DNA of 63,925 nt from an uncultured Eubacteriaceae bacterium (lineage in GTDB: Bacteria > Bacillota > Clostridia > Eubacteriales > UBA1433), in the NCBI GenBank assembly GCA_937880125.1, contig CALFLU010000103.1, positions 1-63,925 on the forward strand. The letters are read 5' to 3'. A program made the translations under genes and the position numbers. The notes under the pieces were generated by a model. It had not been told where the DNA came from. It saw only the letters and a list, made by a program, of their open reading frames with translations, and made no database searches. Positions 33,640-42,424 of this stretch are shown here, in pieces. The stretch's first letter is position 1. Each line of letters opens with the position of its first letter.

Positions 33640-34479
33640 ATGTATAAAATCTTAAAAAAGCGCGACTTAAACGAAAGCAACGTGCTTATGGAAATCGAAG
33701 CACCACGTGTTGCGAAAAAAGCACTGCCCGGCCAATTTGTTATTATCAGAGTTGACGAAGACGGCGAACGTATTCCTCTGACCATTGCAGGTCTTGATTT
33801 GGAAACAGGCGGCGTTCGTGTCATTTTTCAAAAGGTCGGCTATTCCACAACCCTTTTGGGCGAAAAAAACGAAGGCGACTACATCAGCGACTTCGCAGGT
33901 CCTTTGGGCAAACCCACCGATTTTGAAGATTTCAAAAAGGTAATCGTTGTTGGCGGCGGCCTTGGCTGCGCCATTGCTTATCCCATCGCCAAAGCACTTT
34001 ACGACAAAGGCGTTGAAGTAGACTTGGTTGTTGGCTTTAAAACAAAAGACTTGATCATTCTGGAAGACGAAATGAAAGAAGCAGCCACACGCCTGCACAT
34101 TATGACAGACGACGGCTCTTACGGCAAAAAAGGCTTCACAACAGACGGGCTGGATGCCATTTTGGCTGAAGATCCCAACTATGACGCCGTGTTTGTATTC
34201 GGTCCTCCGATTATGATGAAATTCATTGCGCAAGTTACAAAGAAATATGACGTTAAAACCATTGTCAGCATGAACCCCATTATGATCGACGGCACAGGCA
34301 TGTGCGGCGGATGTCGTATCACAGTAGGCGGAGAAACAAAGTTTGCTTGTGTCGACGGTCCGGACTTTGACGGCCACTTGGTGGATTGGGACGAATTCAT
34401 GCGTCGTTCTGCAATGTACAAAGAACAAGAATCCGAAGCAATGGAAAAACATAAATGTAGAATGGAAGGTATGAGCTAA
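33640..34479 (+). CDS. nfnA: NfnA-type FAD/NAD-binding subunit (NADH-dependent ferredoxin:NADP+ oxidoreductase)
   Basis: The 279-residue flavoprotein belongs to the dihydroorotate-dehydrogenase electron-transfer/ferredoxin-NADP reductase family. The FAD-binding part includes PGQFVIIRVDEDGERIPLTIA (split: PGQFVIIRV and RIPLTIAG), and the NAD(H) part starts IVVGGGLGCAIAYPIAK. A [2Fe-2S] site is indicated by CGGCRITVGGETKFAC near the end. With the next gene it matches the electron-bifurcating NfnAB, which uses reduced ferredoxin and NADH to make NADPH. AAAGGAGTG precedes the ATG. A SudB/SudA-type sulfide dehydrogenase role is an alternative because these share the same subunits. Confidence 0.88.
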   Translation: MYKILKKRDLNESNVLMEIEAPRVAKKALPGQFVIIRVDEDGERIPLTIAGLDLETGGVRVIFQKVGYSTTLLGEKNEGDYISDFAGPLGKPTDFEDFKKVIVVGGGLGCAIAYPIAKALYDKGVEVDLVVGFKTKDLIILEDEMKEAATRLHIMTDDGSYGKKGFTTDGLDAILAEDPNYDAVFVFGPPIMMKFIAQVTKKYDVKTIVSMNPIMIDGTGMCGGCRITVGGETKFACVDGPDFDGHLVDWDEFMRRSAMYKEQESEAMEKHKCRMEGMS

Positions 34480-35879
34480 TGGCCGAAAGAAACATGTCCC
34501 CCAACAAAACCCCGATACCGGAGCAAGATCCGCAACTGAGAAATAAAAACTTCGAAGAAGTGGCACTCGGTTACACGGAAGAAATGGCAGTAAGCGAAGC
34601 TGCAAGATGCTTGCAGTGCAAAAACAGACCCTGCGTAGCGGGTTGCCCTGTCAATGTGCAAATCCCCGAATTTATTGATCTGATTGTGAAAAAAGATTTC
34701 GCAGGCGCTTACAAAAAAATCAAAGAAACCAATTCACTCCCCGCTGTATGCGGCAGAGTTTGCCCGCAAGAAACACAATGCGAAGCCAGATGTGTTCGCG
34801 GAATCAAAGGCGACAGCGTAGGCATTGGCCGTCTCGAACGCTTTGCAGCAGACTGGGCAATGAAAAACTTAGATGAAAAAGCAGAAGCCCCGAAAAGCAA
34901 CGGACACAAAGTTGCCGTTTTGGGCGCAGGCCCTGCAGGTCTCACCTGTGCAGGCGACTTGGCAATGTTGGGCTATGATGTGACCATCTTTGAAGCATTC
35001 CACAAAGGCGGCGGCGTGCTGGTTTACGGTATCCCCGAGTTTCGTCTGCCAAAAGCAATTGTTCAAGCAGAAATCGACAAATTGATTGAAATCGGTGTAA
35101 AACTTGACACCAATATCTTAGCAGGTAAAGTTGTCAGCATTCCCGAACTCTTCGAAGAAGAAGGTTTTGAAGCTGTATTTATCGGCACCGGCGCAGGTCT
35201 GCCCATGTTTATGGAAATTCCGGGCGAAAACCTCAACGGCGTATTTTCTGCCAATGAGTTCTTGACACGCACCAACCTGATGAAAGCTTACAGCGAAGAA
35301 GCTGCAACACCGATGATGAAATTCAGCAAGGTTGCTGTTGTAGGCGGCGGAAACGTTGCCATGGACTCTGCTCGTTGCGCACAAAGACTCGGTGCTGATA
35401 CGGTATACATCGTTTACCGCAGAAGCATGGAAGAAATGCCTGCCAGAAAAGAAGAAGTTCATCATGCAATCGAAGAAGGTATTGTTTTCAATATCCTCAC
35501 AAACCCCACACAAATCATCGGTGACGAAAAAGGCTATGTCAAAGGCATCGAATGTGTGGAAATGGAATTGGGCGAGCCGGATGCTTCCGGCAGAAGACGT
35601 CCTATTGCTAAAGAAGGCAGCGAATTCGTTTTAGATGTTGACGCGGTTATCATGGCACTTGGAACCAACCCCAACCCCATTATCAGCGACAACACACCGC
35701 ACCTGGACATCAATAAAAAAGGCTGTATTATTGCCGACGAAGAAACAGGCGCAACATCACTGCCCGGCGTTTTCGCAGGTGGCGACATTGTTACAGGTGC
35801 AGCAACGGTTATCCTCGCTATGGGCGCAGGAAAAGTTGCTGCAGCAGCCATGGACAAATACATCCAAGAAAAAAAATAA
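34479..35879 (+). CDS. nfnB: NfnB-type / NADPH-dependent glutamate-synthase-like subunit
   Basis: The 466-residue iron-sulfur flavoprotein has an N-terminal region with two cysteine groups (CLQCKNRPCVAGCPV and CGRVCPQETQCEARC, about residues 45-110) for [4Fe-4S] clusters. An FAD motif (VLGAGPAGL, about 146) and an NADP(H) motif (VVGGGNVAMD, about 288) follow, and the C terminus carries VFAGGDIVTGAATVI. In NfnAB this is the bifurcating subunit. Its ATG overlaps the nfnA stop by one base. Annotated relatives are often called gltA; the pairing with nfnA and the lack of a large glutamate synthase subunit argue for transhydrogenase function. Confidence 0.9.
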   Translation: MAERNMSPNKTPIPEQDPQLRNKNFEEVALGYTEEMAVSEAARCLQCKNRPCVAGCPVNVQIPEFIDLIVKKDFAGAYKKIKETNSLPAVCGRVCPQETQCEARCVRGIKGDSVGIGRLERFAADWAMKNLDEKAEAPKSNGHKVAVLGAGPAGLTCAGDLAMLGYDVTIFEAFHKGGGVLVYGIPEFRLPKAIVQAEIDKLIEIGVKLDTNILAGKVVSIPELFEEEGFEAVFIGTGAGLPMFMEIPGENLNGVFSANEFLTRTNLMKAYSEEAATPMMKFSKVAVVGGGNVAMDSARCAQRLGADTVYIVYRRSMEEMPARKEEVHHAIEEGIVFNILTNPTQIIGDEKGYVKGIECVEMELGEPDASGRRRPIAKEGSEFVLDVDAVIMALGTNPNPIISDNTPHLDINKKGCIIADEETGATSLPGVFAGGDIVTGAATVILAMGAGKVAAAAMDKYIQEKK

Positions 35880-35890
35880 ATTAAATACAT

Positions 35891-35926
35891 CAAAACAAAA
35901 GACCGCGCTTGCGGTCTTTTGTTTTG
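35891..35926 (+). terminator. Terminator of nfnAB
   Basis: A perfect 16-bp stem, CAAAACAAAAGACCGC with its complement, around GCTT, 12 bases after the stop codon. Confidence 0.9.
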
Positions 35927-36075
35927 CGTTGAAGCGCATCATCGCGCCGATATCATTGTTTTAGTCTGCCCTGCAATGTAACATATTTTCAATATTTTTA
36001 TCTCCGATCCTTTTATGAGCTATTCATTGCAAATCAACACTGCATCCGCTGATAATTTCTTGTATGCTCTCGACC

Positions 36076-36121
36076 ATAAATAAAACGGCCGCAACAGTTT
36101 AAATAATCTCCTCGCAGCCGT
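36076..36121 (-). terminator. Probable terminator of the SHOCT-domain gene
   Basis: On the minus strand ACGGCTGC pairs with GCGGCCGT (8 bp, one G-T) over a long loop and is followed by TTTTATTTA. The long loop lowers certainty. The rest of 35927-36148 shows nothing else. Confidence 0.5.
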
Positions 36122-36148
36122 AACCCTTTTTTTGAACTTTAGCGTTTC

Positions 36149-36487
36149 CTATGACGATTCTTCTTTGTTTGCCCTTTCATCAACCACACCTCCCTCCAGT
36201 ACCGTGCGTCTTTTTACAAATTCCTCATGGCTTATTTCTCCCTGTGCATATCGCAGCCGCAACACACGCATGGCATCGTCTTCCTGCACCCTGTTATTTT
36301 GCTGAGCCGATGTACTTTTCATCGTTGCCTGACCCTTTAACAATTTTATGGCGATGACAATCACAGCAATCACCACCGCAACCGCAAAAATCGCCCCTAT
36401 GATGTGCCAAAGTCCGAATCCCATTCCCGACATATTTTGTCCGCCACCTGCCCAACCTGACATTTTGTTTGCACCATAATTCATCAT
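36149..36487 (-). CDS. Small membrane protein with SHOCT domain
   Basis: The 112-residue protein has a Gly/Met-rich start (MMNYGANKMSGWAGGG), one membrane helix (about residues 27-46) and a C-terminal SHOCT motif, AMRVLRLRYAQGEISHEEF (about 72-90). SHOCT domains are short dimerising or targeting modules on membrane proteins, and Firmicutes often place such proteins next to copper or stress genes, though none is nearby here. The frame is open 27 codons further up, but AAGGAAAA supports the ATG at 36487 (or 36484). Its job is unknown. Confidence 0.8.
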   Translation of the reverse strand: MMNYGANKMSGWAGGGQNMSGMGFGLWHIIGAIFAVAVVIAVIVIAIKLLKGQATMKSTSAQQNNRVQEDDAMRVLRLRYAQGEISHEEFVKRRTVLEGGVVDERANKEESS

Positions 36488-36703
36488 GTATTCAATTTTC
36501 CTTTCTGTTTTTCTTTTATGGATAATATTGTTTGTTTTGATTATGCTGTTTATTTGTGTCTTTTTCATGGCACAACTGTAAAAAAATCAGGATATTCATG
36601 AAATCGAAAGCCTCTTTGCAGCCAGAGCTCACCTTGCGTGATGTGGATTGTTGCAATTTATGCTATACTATAACCGTAATTTTAAAAACAGGAGCTGTCA
36701 AAG

Positions 36704-38071
36704 ATGAATACACTCTATGAAAAAATCGGCCTTTTTGTCCCTGAAATTCTTCTTCCCGCAAAGGACATTGATTTGTCTGCATGGTCTGTTGTCGCCGTGG
36801 ATCAATACACTTCGCAACCTGAATATTGGCAACAAACCGCAGCACAAAGCGCCCAAAAACCTTCCACCTTGCATATGGTCCTGCCTGAAATTTATTTGCG
36901 CCCGCAAGGCAACGAAGAGCAAATCAAAACCATCAATGCAACCATGGCAGACTATTTGTCTAAAGGCATTCTGCGCAAAATGCAGCCCGGCTTTGTGCTG
37001 ATTGATCGCGCCACTCCCATCAACCCCTCCAGAAAGGGGCTGTTGGTGGCACTGGATTTGGAGCAATACGATTTTTCTCCCGCTTCGCAAAGCCTGATTC
37101 GCGCAACCGAAGGCACCGTGTTGGACCGTCTTCCCCCTCGTGTAAAAATCAGGCAAGACGCTCTTCTTGAGATTCCTCATATTTTGATGCTTATTGACGA
37201 CCCCGATAAAACAGTCATTGAACCTCTCTTTCATCATATCGATTCTTTTGAGAATATCTACGATTTCGATTTAATGCAAGGCGGAGGTCACTTGACAGGC
37301 TGGTTTATCAAGGACTCTTCTTTGCTGAACGGTGTTGCTGATGCACTGGCAACGCTTGCTTCACCGACACATTTTCAAAGCCAATACGGATTAGACGACA
37401 CAAAAGGCGTATTACTTTATGCCGCAGGCGACGGCAATCACTCCCTCGCCTCCGCCAAAACCCATTGGGAAAATATCAAGCGCTCCGCCGAATATGATTC
37501 AAATACTTACCACCCTGCCCGCTATGCCTTGGTTGAATTGGTAAATATTCACGATACGGGCGTTATTTTTGAGCCTATTCATCGTGTTGTGTTTAATGTT
37601 CCCATTTCTTCTTTTCTCTCAGACGTTGCCGAGGAGGGTGTCGATATTTTGCAATTCGACAGCCAAACGGCAATGAACAAAGAATTAAAACACCTGCAAG
37701 CTACAGCTCAATCCAACAAAGACAGCAATGCGCCTATGCAGCTTATTCCCTTTGTTACAGCCCAAACACACGGCATCCTCATCTTTGCCACGCCCACACA
37801 CACGTTAGCCGTAGGCAGCCTTCAGCAACTGTTGGATCGTCTTCATGACAAATACAGTGACATGGAAATCGACTATATCCACGGCAACGACGTCGTCGAA
37901 AAATTGGCGTCAAAAGAAAACAACATCGGCTTTTTTCTGCCACCCATGCATAAAAACGATCTTTTTAAGACCATTGCCAAAGACGGTCCTCTTCCGAGGA
38001 AAACCTATTCCATGGGTGAAGCGGAAGAAAAAAGATATTACCTCGAAAGCCGTCTGATTAAACCTCATTAA
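36704..38071 (+). CDS. DUF1015-family protein
   Basis: The 455-residue protein matches DUF1015 over its length: KIGLFVPEILLPAKDIDL and VAVDQYTSQPEYW at the start, GTVLDRLPPRVKIRQDALLE (about 140-159), the LLYAAGDGNHSLASAK segment with a possible catalytic acidic-His group (about 240-255), and FFLPPMHKNDLFKTI near the end. The biochemical role of the family is not settled. GGAG lies 9 bases before the ATG. It is alone, between a SHOCT gene on the other strand and a terminator shared with rpsI. Confidence 0.88.
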   Translation: MNTLYEKIGLFVPEILLPAKDIDLSAWSVVAVDQYTSQPEYWQQTAAQSAQKPSTLHMVLPEIYLRPQGNEEQIKTINATMADYLSKGILRKMQPGFVLIDRATPINPSRKGLLVALDLEQYDFSPASQSLIRATEGTVLDRLPPRVKIRQDALLEIPHILMLIDDPDKTVIEPLFHHIDSFENIYDFDLMQGGGHLTGWFIKDSSLLNGVADALATLASPTHFQSQYGLDDTKGVLLYAAGDGNHSLASAKTHWENIKRSAEYDSNTYHPARYALVELVNIHDTGVIFEPIHRVVFNVPISSFLSDVAEEGVDILQFDSQTAMNKELKHLQATAQSNKDSNAPMQLIPFVTAQTHGILIFATPTHTLAVGSLQQLLDRLHDKYSDMEIDYIHGNDVVEKLASKENNIGFFLPPMHKNDLFKTIAKDGPLPRKTYSMGEAEEKRYYLESRLIKPH

Positions 38072-38122
38072 TCCTCAGAACTTATTAATTGCATCACGGT
38101 GCTTGCGCCCAATGCAACCAAT

Positions 38123-38149
38123 AAAAAAGACACCCTGCGGTGTCTTTTT
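38123..38149. terminator. Bidirectional terminator between DUF1015 gene and rpsI
   Basis: AAAAAAGACACC and GGTGTCTTTTT around CTGC. It ends the DUF1015 transcript from the left and the whole ribosomal operon from the right, 7 bases after the rpsI stop. Confidence 0.9.
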
Positions 38150-38156
38150 GTTTGTA

Positions 38157-38546
38157 TTAACGTTTTGAGAATTGCGGAGCTCTTCTCGCTTTTTTCAATC
38201 CGTATTTTTTTCGTTCCGTCATTCTTGAGTCTCTTGTCAAAAATCCGGCTTTTTTCAATTCAGCCTTCAATGTGTCGTCAGCTTGCACCAACGCACGCGA
38301 AAGACCATGTTTGATGGCACCTGCCTGCCCGGTAAATCCGCCGCCTTTGACATTTACAAATACGTCATATTTGTTAAGCGCATCGGTAAGAGCAAGCGGT
38401 TGTTTTGCAACAACTTTCAAGGTTTCCATTCCAAAATAGTCATCAATATCTCTTTTGTTAATTGTGAAGTCGCCTTTTCCGGGGCGAAGAATCACACGTG
38501 CGATTGATTTTTTTCTGCGGCCTACAGCCATAAATTGTTCTGCCAT
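38157..38546 (-). CDS. rpsI: 30S ribosomal protein S9
   Basis: The 129-residue protein has the GRRKKSIARV start motif and the conserved GGGFTGQAGAIKHGLSRAL centre. Its basic C-terminal tail (KKARRAPQFSKR) reaches the P-site tRNA. It is the last gene of the long minus-strand ribosomal region, 13 bases after rplM, and the two form the standard L13-S9 pair. Confidence 0.98.
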   Translation of the reverse strand: MAEQFMAVGRRKKSIARVILRPGKGDFTINKRDIDDYFGMETLKVVAKQPLALTDALNKYDVFVNVKGGGFTGQAGAIKHGLSRALVQADDTLKAELKKAGFLTRDSRMTERKKYGLKKARRAPQFSKR

Positions 38547-38559
38547 GTTTGCTCTCCTC

Positions 38560-39003
38560 CTATGCCTTTATTTCCAATTTTTCGGGTTTTTGTGCTGCGT
38601 GAGGATGCTCGCTTCCAGCATATACTTTCAGCTTCTTATACATCTGTCTTCCAAGCGTGTTTTTCGGCAGCATTCCTTTGACTGCTTTTTCCACAACAAA
38701 TTCAGGTTTTTTTTCCATGAGCACCTTATATTGCGTAGATTTAAAACCGCCCGGATACCCGGAATGTCTATGATACATCTTTTGTTCTGCCTTCTTGCCG
38801 GTAAGCACGATTTTATCCGCATTGATAATGATGACATAATCACCTGTATCCAAATGAGGTGTGTAGTACGGTTTGTTTTTACCGCGCAAAATACTTGCTA
38901 CCTGCGTAGCCATTCTACCCAGCGTCAAACCTTCTGCATCAACCACATACCACTTTTGGTCAATATGTTCCGGCTTGGCAATTGTCGTTGTTTTCGTTAA
39001 CAT
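38560..39003 (-). CDS. rplM: 50S ribosomal protein L13
   Basis: The 147-residue early-assembly protein has WYVVDAEGLTLGRMATQVA near its start, then HLDTGDYVIIINADKI and KGMLPKNTLGRQMYKKLKVY. The frame is open four codons further up, but GGAGGAATTC fixes the start at 39003. Its own promoter and leader lie upstream, so rplM-rpsI can be expressed apart from the genes before it. Confidence 0.97.
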   Translation of the reverse strand: MLTKTTTIAKPEHIDQKWYVVDAEGLTLGRMATQVASILRGKNKPYYTPHLDTGDYVIIINADKIVLTGKKAEQKMYHRHSGYPGGFKSTQYKVLMEKKPEFVVEKAVKGMLPKNTLGRQMYKKLKVYAGSEHPHAAQKPEKLEIKA

Positions 39004-39063
39004 GAATTCCTCCATCGATTGGTATTATTGACATTCCCGGGGCATTGGGAATATATAATGCCA
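39004..39063 (-). ncRNA. Candidate L13-type leader of rplM
   Basis: The roughly 60-base leader can form GGCATT/AATGCC or, as an alternative, TTCCC/GGGAA; the two pairings overlap, which is what a switch would need. Position and bases fit the L13 leader known from Firmicutes, but I could not run a covariance model. Confidence 0.45.
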
Positions 39064-39069
39064 ACGTAT

Positions 39070-39098
39070 ATTTTATAAAATTAATGTTTCATTGTCAA
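39070..39098 (-). promoter_or_regulatory. Promoter of rplM-rpsI
   Basis: A perfect TTGACA and TAAAAT separated by 17 bases on the minus strand, with the start expected near 39063. Confidence 0.8.
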
Positions 39099-39113
39099 TA
39101 TATACTTGTGCTT

Positions 39114-39848
39114 TTAATAGATGATTTTTTTTAAATATAACCCCCAGGGCGGAAGCGTGGGTCCCGATAGTGTTCGATCCTTTTTATTTAAAATTTCTCC
39201 TATGTCATTGGGGTTAATTTTTCCGATCCCGCAATAAAAGAGCGTTCCGGCAATAATGCGCACCATGTTATATAAAAACCCGTTTCCCGCTACCTCGATG
39301 ACAATCAATTCACCCGACTTTTCCACGGTCAATTCATAAATCTCACGTTCAAAGCTTCGGCACTGGCTGCCCGCCGCACTCATTGCCGAAAAGTCGTGCC
39401 TTCCCACCAAGTGCGTTGCTGCCTGCTGCATCAAGGCCAAATCAATGTATGCAGCATAATGATATGCACGCCGCAAATAAAAAGGCGAAAGCACACGGCG
39501 GTTATAGATTTGATAGCGATATGTTTTTTGTTTTGCACCAAATCGGCTGTGAAATTGACTGTCTCGCTCAAGTGCCTCAACAATGCGAATGTCTTGAGGT
39601 AGTGCACTGTTGAGCGCGTCGGAAAATTTTTCTATGGGGATTTTGGACACCGTAAAAAAATTCGCACATTGTCCAAGGGCATGCACCCCTGCATCGGTGC
39701 GTCCCGCACCGATAATGGACAACTTTTCTCCGACAATGGCTTCAAGCGCTTCTTCAATTTTTTGCTGAACAGAGATGCCGTTAAGCTGCCTTTGCCAGCC
39801 GCAATAGGCGCTGCCGTCATATTCTATGATGATTTGCACGTTGCGCAT
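39114..39848 (-). CDS. truA: tRNA pseudouridine(38-40) synthase
   Basis: The 244-residue enzyme isomerises uridines in the anticodon arm of tRNAs. The catalytic Asp is in GAGRTDAGVHALGQ (about residues 47-60). The start IIIEYDGSAYCGWQRQ and the C-terminal GNGFLYNMVRIIAGTL are family signatures. It stands directly after ecfT (21 bases), the usual place in Firmicutes. No terminator is visible before the rplM promoter. Confidence 0.97.
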   Translation of the reverse strand: MRNVQIIIEYDGSAYCGWQRQLNGISVQQKIEEALEAIVGEKLSIIGAGRTDAGVHALGQCANFFTVSKIPIEKFSDALNSALPQDIRIVEALERDSQFHSRFGAKQKTYRYQIYNRRVLSPFYLRRAYHYAAYIDLALMQQAATHLVGRHDFSAMSAAGSQCRSFEREIYELTVEKSGELIVIEVAGNGFLYNMVRIIAGTLFYCGIGKINPNDIGEILNKKDRTLSGPTLPPWGLYLKKIIY

Positions 39849-39869
39849 AGAGCCGTCTCCTCACCTTGT

Positions 39870-40691
39870 TTATTGAATGGGAATGCGCATTAAAGGCAAA
39901 AATCTGCTGGCAATAATCATGGCCACCATCACCGCTGTTATGATATAAGCAATTTTGTCGTTTTTATCATACTCCAACTCGTACAGGCGTGTTCTGTTAT
40001 TCCCGCCTCTGTAACATCTTGCCTCCATTGCCATGGCAAGCTCATCTGCCCGTTTAAAGGACCCTATAAAAAGCGGCACCAAAATCGGCACAATATTTTT
40101 CGCTTTTTTCAAAATTCCACCGGTTTCAAAATCAGCCCCGCGCGCCTTTTGCGCTTTCATGATTTTATCCGCCTCTTCCATCAATGTCGGAATAAAGCGC
40201 AGTGCAATGGTCATCATCATCGACAACTCATGGGCATAACTGCGCACCCCGGGAATCACCTTCATGCAATATTCCATGCCGTCAGTGAGTGCAATGGGTG
40301 AGGTGGTCAGTGTCATCAGCGATGTGCCGATAATCAGCAATGTCAAACGAATAGCCATAAAAGCGGCATTAATTAACCCCGCATCCGTCACCTTCAAAGC
40401 GCCGATTCGCAACAGCACATTGCCCGGCGTTACAAACACATTTAATATGACTGTTATCAAAATAATAATTAAGATTGCTTTGACGCTTTTAAAAACAAAT
40501 TTCAGCGGAATATTGGACATGGCAATCAAAAATCCGAGAAACGCCACACCCAGCGCATAGCCTACATAGTTGTTGGCAAAAAATAAAATAATGATATAGA
40601 CAAACGTATAAACAATCTTGGTGCGCGGGTCCAAATCGTGTATCTTTGATTGAACGGGATAGTATTGACCGATGGTTATATCTTTAAACAC
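39870..40691 (-). CDS. ecfT: ECF transporter transmembrane protein EcfT
   Basis: The 273-residue protein couples the two ATPases to substrate-binding S components that import vitamins or metals. It has about six membrane helices, and the long coupling helices carry two Ala-Arg motifs, KAQKARGADF and AMEARCYRG. The start is GTG with GGAGGG upstream and overlaps ecfA2 by 16 bases, so production of the three subunits is coupled. No S component is encoded in the window, so a shared group II ECF module is likely. Confidence 0.96.
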   Translation of the reverse strand: MFKDITIGQYYPVQSKIHDLDPRTKIVYTFVYIIILFFANNYVGYALGVAFLGFLIAMSNIPLKFVFKSVKAILIIILITVILNVFVTPGNVLLRIGALKVTDAGLINAAFMAIRLTLLIIGTSLMTLTTSPIALTDGMEYCMKVIPGVRSYAHELSMMMTIALRFIPTLMEEADKIMKAQKARGADFETGGILKKAKNIVPILVPLFIGSFKRADELAMAMEARCYRGGNNRTRLYELEYDKNDKIAYIITAVMVAMIIASRFLPLMRIPIQ

Positions 40692-41554
40692 GGCTTGCCC
40701 TCCCCGCTTTTTAACGCGCGCAAAATATCTTCTTTTGCTTCTTCCGGCATGAAAATTTTGTCATCTACATCCAACCCGGCTTTTTTCAATGCCCGCATCA
40801 AATATAAAATATCCGGTGCACTCAGTCCTATTTCGTCCAGCTTTTCAACCTGTGTAAAAACCTCCGCAGGCGGTGCATCCATCAAAATTTGTCCTTTCGA
40901 CATGACAATGACGCGGTCTGCCAATGTTGCAACTTCGTCCATGTTATGACTGACCAGCACGACGGTTGTTTGCTGTTTTTCGTGCAACTGATTGATGCTG
41001 CGAAGAATGTCTTCTTTGCCGTAGGGGTCTAAGCCCGCAGTGGGCTCGTCCAAAATCAAAATTTCCGGTTTCATCGAAAGCACCCCTGCAATGGCCACAC
41101 GGCGCATTTGCCCGCCCGAAAGTTCAAAAGGTGAACGCTCTTTGTAGGTATCAAAATCCAAGCCCACCACTTCCATGGCGTCCTTGACACGATTTTCAAT
41201 TTCTTCTTCCGTGAGCCCCAGGTTTTTGGGACCGAAAGCAATATCTTTGTAAATGGTTTCTTCAAAAAGTTGATGTTCCGCATATTGAAACACAAGTCCC
41301 ACTTTTCTGCGCAATGCCAGTTTGTCACCCTTCGCACCCGACATTTCCACGCCGTCCACCAAAACACTTCCTTGTGTGGGCGTCAACAATCCGTTCAGAT
41401 GTTGAATCAACGTGGATTTACCGGACCCCGTGTGACCGATAATGCCGATAAATTCATCCTTCTCAATGGAAAAATGAATATCTTTTAATGCGGCAAATTC
41501 GAATGGTGTTCCCTGTGCATAAATATGTGATACATCAATCAGCTGGACGGACAT
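40676..41554 (-). CDS. ecfA2: ECF transporter ATPase EcfA2
   Basis: The 292-residue ATPase has Walker A GHTGSGKST (about residues 36-44), signature LSGGQMRR, Walker B EILILDEPTAGLD and the switch His in LVSHNMD. It pairs with EcfA1 to power EcfT. Its ends overlap both neighbours by 16 bases. The C-terminal tail ending GKPCLKI is slightly longer than usual. Confidence 0.97.
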   Translation of the reverse strand: MSVQLIDVSHIYAQGTPFEFAALKDIHFSIEKDEFIGIIGHTGSGKSTLIQHLNGLLTPTQGSVLVDGVEMSGAKGDKLALRRKVGLVFQYAEHQLFEETIYKDIAFGPKNLGLTEEEIENRVKDAMEVVGLDFDTYKERSPFELSGGQMRRVAIAGVLSMKPEILILDEPTAGLDPYGKEDILRSINQLHEKQQTTVVLVSHNMDEVATLADRVIVMSKGQILMDAPPAEVFTQVEKLDEIGLSAPDILYLMRALKKAGLDVDDKIFMPEEAKEDILRALKSGEGKPCLKI

Positions 41555-42375
41555 AAGTTTTTCACCAGCTCATCTACCGTTAAAATACCCTCCGGTATTG
41601 CGAGTCCTTCTTTTTTTAGTTGGTGGGCAAGATTGGTGATATTGGGTACATCCAAAAAAACCGATTGCAGTTCTTCAACCCGTGCAAAAACTTCTTTTGG
41701 TGTTCCTTGCATCAAAATATCCCCTTGATTCAACACAACCACACGATCTGCCTCGACAATTTCTTCCATATAATGCGTGATGTAGACCACGGTTGTATTG
41801 TTTTCTTTATTCAACTGCTTGATGCACGCCAGCACTTCTTCTCTGCCGGAAGGATCCAGCATTGCGGTTGCTTCGTCGAATATAATACACCGCGGTTCCA
41901 TGGCCAATATGCCCGCTATGGCAATTCGTTGTTTTTGTCCGCCGGAAAGTTGATGGGGTTTGCGATCTTTAAACTCGCTCATACGCACCTTTTCCAGCGC
42001 CTCATCTACACGTTTTCGTATCTCTGAGGGCTCCACGCCCAGGTTTTCAGGGCCAAAGGCCACGTCTTCTTCCACAATGGTGGCAACAATTTGGTTGTCG
42101 GGATTTTGAAACACAATGCCTGCCTTTTGCCTAATTTCCCATATCATGTTTTCGTCTTTTGTGTTCATCCCGTAAACAAAAATATCCCCTTTTGTGGGCA
42201 TAATAATACCGTTGATCAATTTTGCAAGAGTGCTTTTGCCACTGCCGTTATGACCAATGATGCCGACGAATTCACCTTCATAAATATCCAGGCTCAAATC
42301 GTATATCGCTGTGATTTCTTCTTCGTCGCGATCATATTTATATTGTAAGTTTTTTATTTCAATCGCCTTTTGCAT
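41539..42375 (-). CDS. ecfA1: ECF transporter ATPase EcfA1
   Basis: The 278-residue ATPase shows Walker A GHNGSGKST, signature LSGGQKQR, Walker B CIIFDEATAMLD and switch His in YITHYMEE. Having Ala instead of Pro after the Walker B Glu is common in EcfA1 proteins. It is the first ECF gene, placed after rplQ and a hairpin, so it may be read through from the ribosomal operon at reduced level. Confidence 0.97.
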   Translation of the reverse strand: MQKAIEIKNLQYKYDRDEEEITAIYDLSLDIYEGEFVGIIGHNGSGKSTLAKLINGIIMPTKGDIFVYGMNTKDENMIWEIRQKAGIVFQNPDNQIVATIVEEDVAFGPENLGVEPSEIRKRVDEALEKVRMSEFKDRKPHQLSGGQKQRIAIAGILAMEPRCIIFDEATAMLDPSGREEVLACIKQLNKENNTTVVYITHYMEEIVEADRVVVLNQGDILMQGTPKEVFARVEELQSVFLDVPNITNLAHQLKKEGLAIPEGILTVDELVKNLCPSS

Positions 42376-42390
42376 TATGGTTACCTGTTT

Positions 42391-42424
42391 TAAGAAAGAG
42401 AGGAGTAGCTTTGGCTACTCCTCT
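42391..42424 (-). terminator. Partial terminator at the rplQ stop
   Basis: GAGGAGTAGC and GCTACTCCTC form a 10-bp stem around four bases. The rplQ stop codon lies inside the stem, and only a weak TCTTTCTTAAAA tract follows. It probably reduces rather than ends transcription into the ecf genes. Confidence 0.6.
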
